Shown in pieces: positions 5,812-5,976 of a stretch of 5,976 nucleotides of DNA; within the stretch, counting starts at the first letter, position 1; each line of letters begins with the position of its first letter. The DNA comes from Candidatus Hodarchaeota archaeon (GTDB taxonomy: Archaea; Asgardarchaeota; Heimdallarchaeia; Hodarchaeales; Hodarchaeaceae): NCBI GenBank assembly GCA_030589605.1, contig JAUUVJ010000277.1, positions 1-5,976 on the forward strand, given 5' to 3'. A program made the position numbers and the translations under genes. Below the pieces are notes generated by a model. It ran no database searches and had not been told where the DNA came from. It worked only from the letters and a program-made list of their open reading frames with translations.

Positions 5812-5831
5812 TTAATCTAGAATTTACTTAA

Positions 5832-5976
5832 TCAATATTTTTTTGTGCCCCTACTCAAATGAATAGAATAAGTCATCTGATAATGAGTTTGATTCTCATC
5901 CTTCAAAGTAAATCCTAGCGATTTATATAGGTTGAAGGCTCTTTGTTTCACTTTGAATTGGTTAATGCATGAAGTA
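5832..5976 (-). CDS. GNAT family N-acetyltransferase, C-terminal fragment (start outside window)
   Basis: The minus strand is open from the window edge (first full codon at 5975-5973) to a TGA at 5832-5834, giving the last 47 residues of a protein. The segment INQFKVKQRAFNLYKSLGF is the hallmark of the GNAT fold's C-terminal part: a strand, then a helix holding the (N/R)-x-A-x-x-L-Y-x-x-x-G-F signature, followed by the final strand (THYQMTYSIHL). GNAT enzymes move an acetyl group from acetyl-CoA to an amine, for example on a protein N-terminus, antibiotic, polyamine or amino acid. The substrate cannot be told because the acetyl-CoA-binding Q/R-x-x-G-x-G/A loop is outside the window. A short tail, SRGTKKY, follows the domain. 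The gene converges on the lipocalin-like gene. Confidence 0.8.
   Translation of the reverse strand, partial: TSCINQFKVKQRAFNLYKSLGFTLKDENQTHYQMTYSIHLSRGTKKY

Larger units (their letters stand above)
5515..5831. other. Intergenic stretch between convergent genes, no confident gene
   Basis: About 317 bases with no supported gene. It contains an 8-bp palindrome CATCGATG (5530-5537) just after the lipocalin-like stop, a start-less minus-strand open frame (5638-5811), an overlapping plus-strand frame from a TTG at 5616 to a TAA at 5766-5768 (50 codons, GGAG 14 nt or more upstream), and an A/T-tract hairpin region at 5761-5800. Neither frame has both a good start and a good ribosome binding site. 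No tRNA-like cloverleaf was seen. Confidence 0.5.

Noticed and set aside
1..5976. CRISPR array, tRNA/rRNA genes, transposase or insertion sequence
   Set aside because: No regularly spaced short repeats outside the Kelch coding repeats, no tRNA-like T-loop with acceptor pairing, and no transposase motifs or terminal inverted repeats with target duplications were found.

Overview
The window is AT-rich (roughly 36-40% G+C by eye) and looks like part of an archaeal genome, most likely an Asgard archaeon of the Heimdallarchaeia/Lokiarchaeia kind. The evidence is indirect. The largest gene encodes a signal-peptide / six-blade Kelch / fibronectin III / threonine-rich stalk / C-terminal membrane-anchor protein, an architecture common on Asgard cell surfaces. 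Plausible BRE/TATA-type promoters sit at archaeal spacing, short oligo-T tracts follow several genes, and there are Shine-Dalgarno sites. No rRNA, tRNA or taxon-specific marker is present, so the assignment is an inference.

Layout: (1) Bases 1-171 hold the C-terminal end of an unidentified, probably membrane-associated protein on the + strand. (2) Bases 172-404 hold a protein-like but frame-broken stretch, possibly a decaying small gene. (3) Bases 664-2142 (+) encode a full-length group II PLP-dependent amino acid decarboxylase of the aromatic-L-amino-acid decarboxylase type, with its catalytic residues intact. (4) Convergent to it, 2397-2777 (-) encodes a small membrane-anchored protein of unknown function with a TTG start, a near-leaderless promoter and a hairpin terminator. 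(5) Bases 3058-4953 (-) encode the Kelch/FN3 surface protein. (6) A 138-bp divergent promoter region leads to 5092-5514 (+), a lipocalin-like (Lipocalin_5 type) protein with clearly higher G+C than its neighbours, possibly acquired by transfer. (7) Bases 5515-5831 have no confident gene, only a start-less open frame and an inverted repeat. (8) Bases 5832-5975 (-) are the C-terminal end of a GNAT N-acetyltransferase running off the window.

The genes are mostly single transcription units in alternating orientations, with no operon. I see no shared pathway: an amine-forming decarboxylase, a surface adhesin-like protein, a small-ligand-binding-type barrel and an acetyltransferase are simply neighbours. 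I found no convincing new multi-gene system. The points most worth a second look are the domain-rich, internally duplicated surface protein, the composition-shifted lipocalin gene, the uncharacterised 126-residue anchored protein, and the two gene-relic-like stretches.
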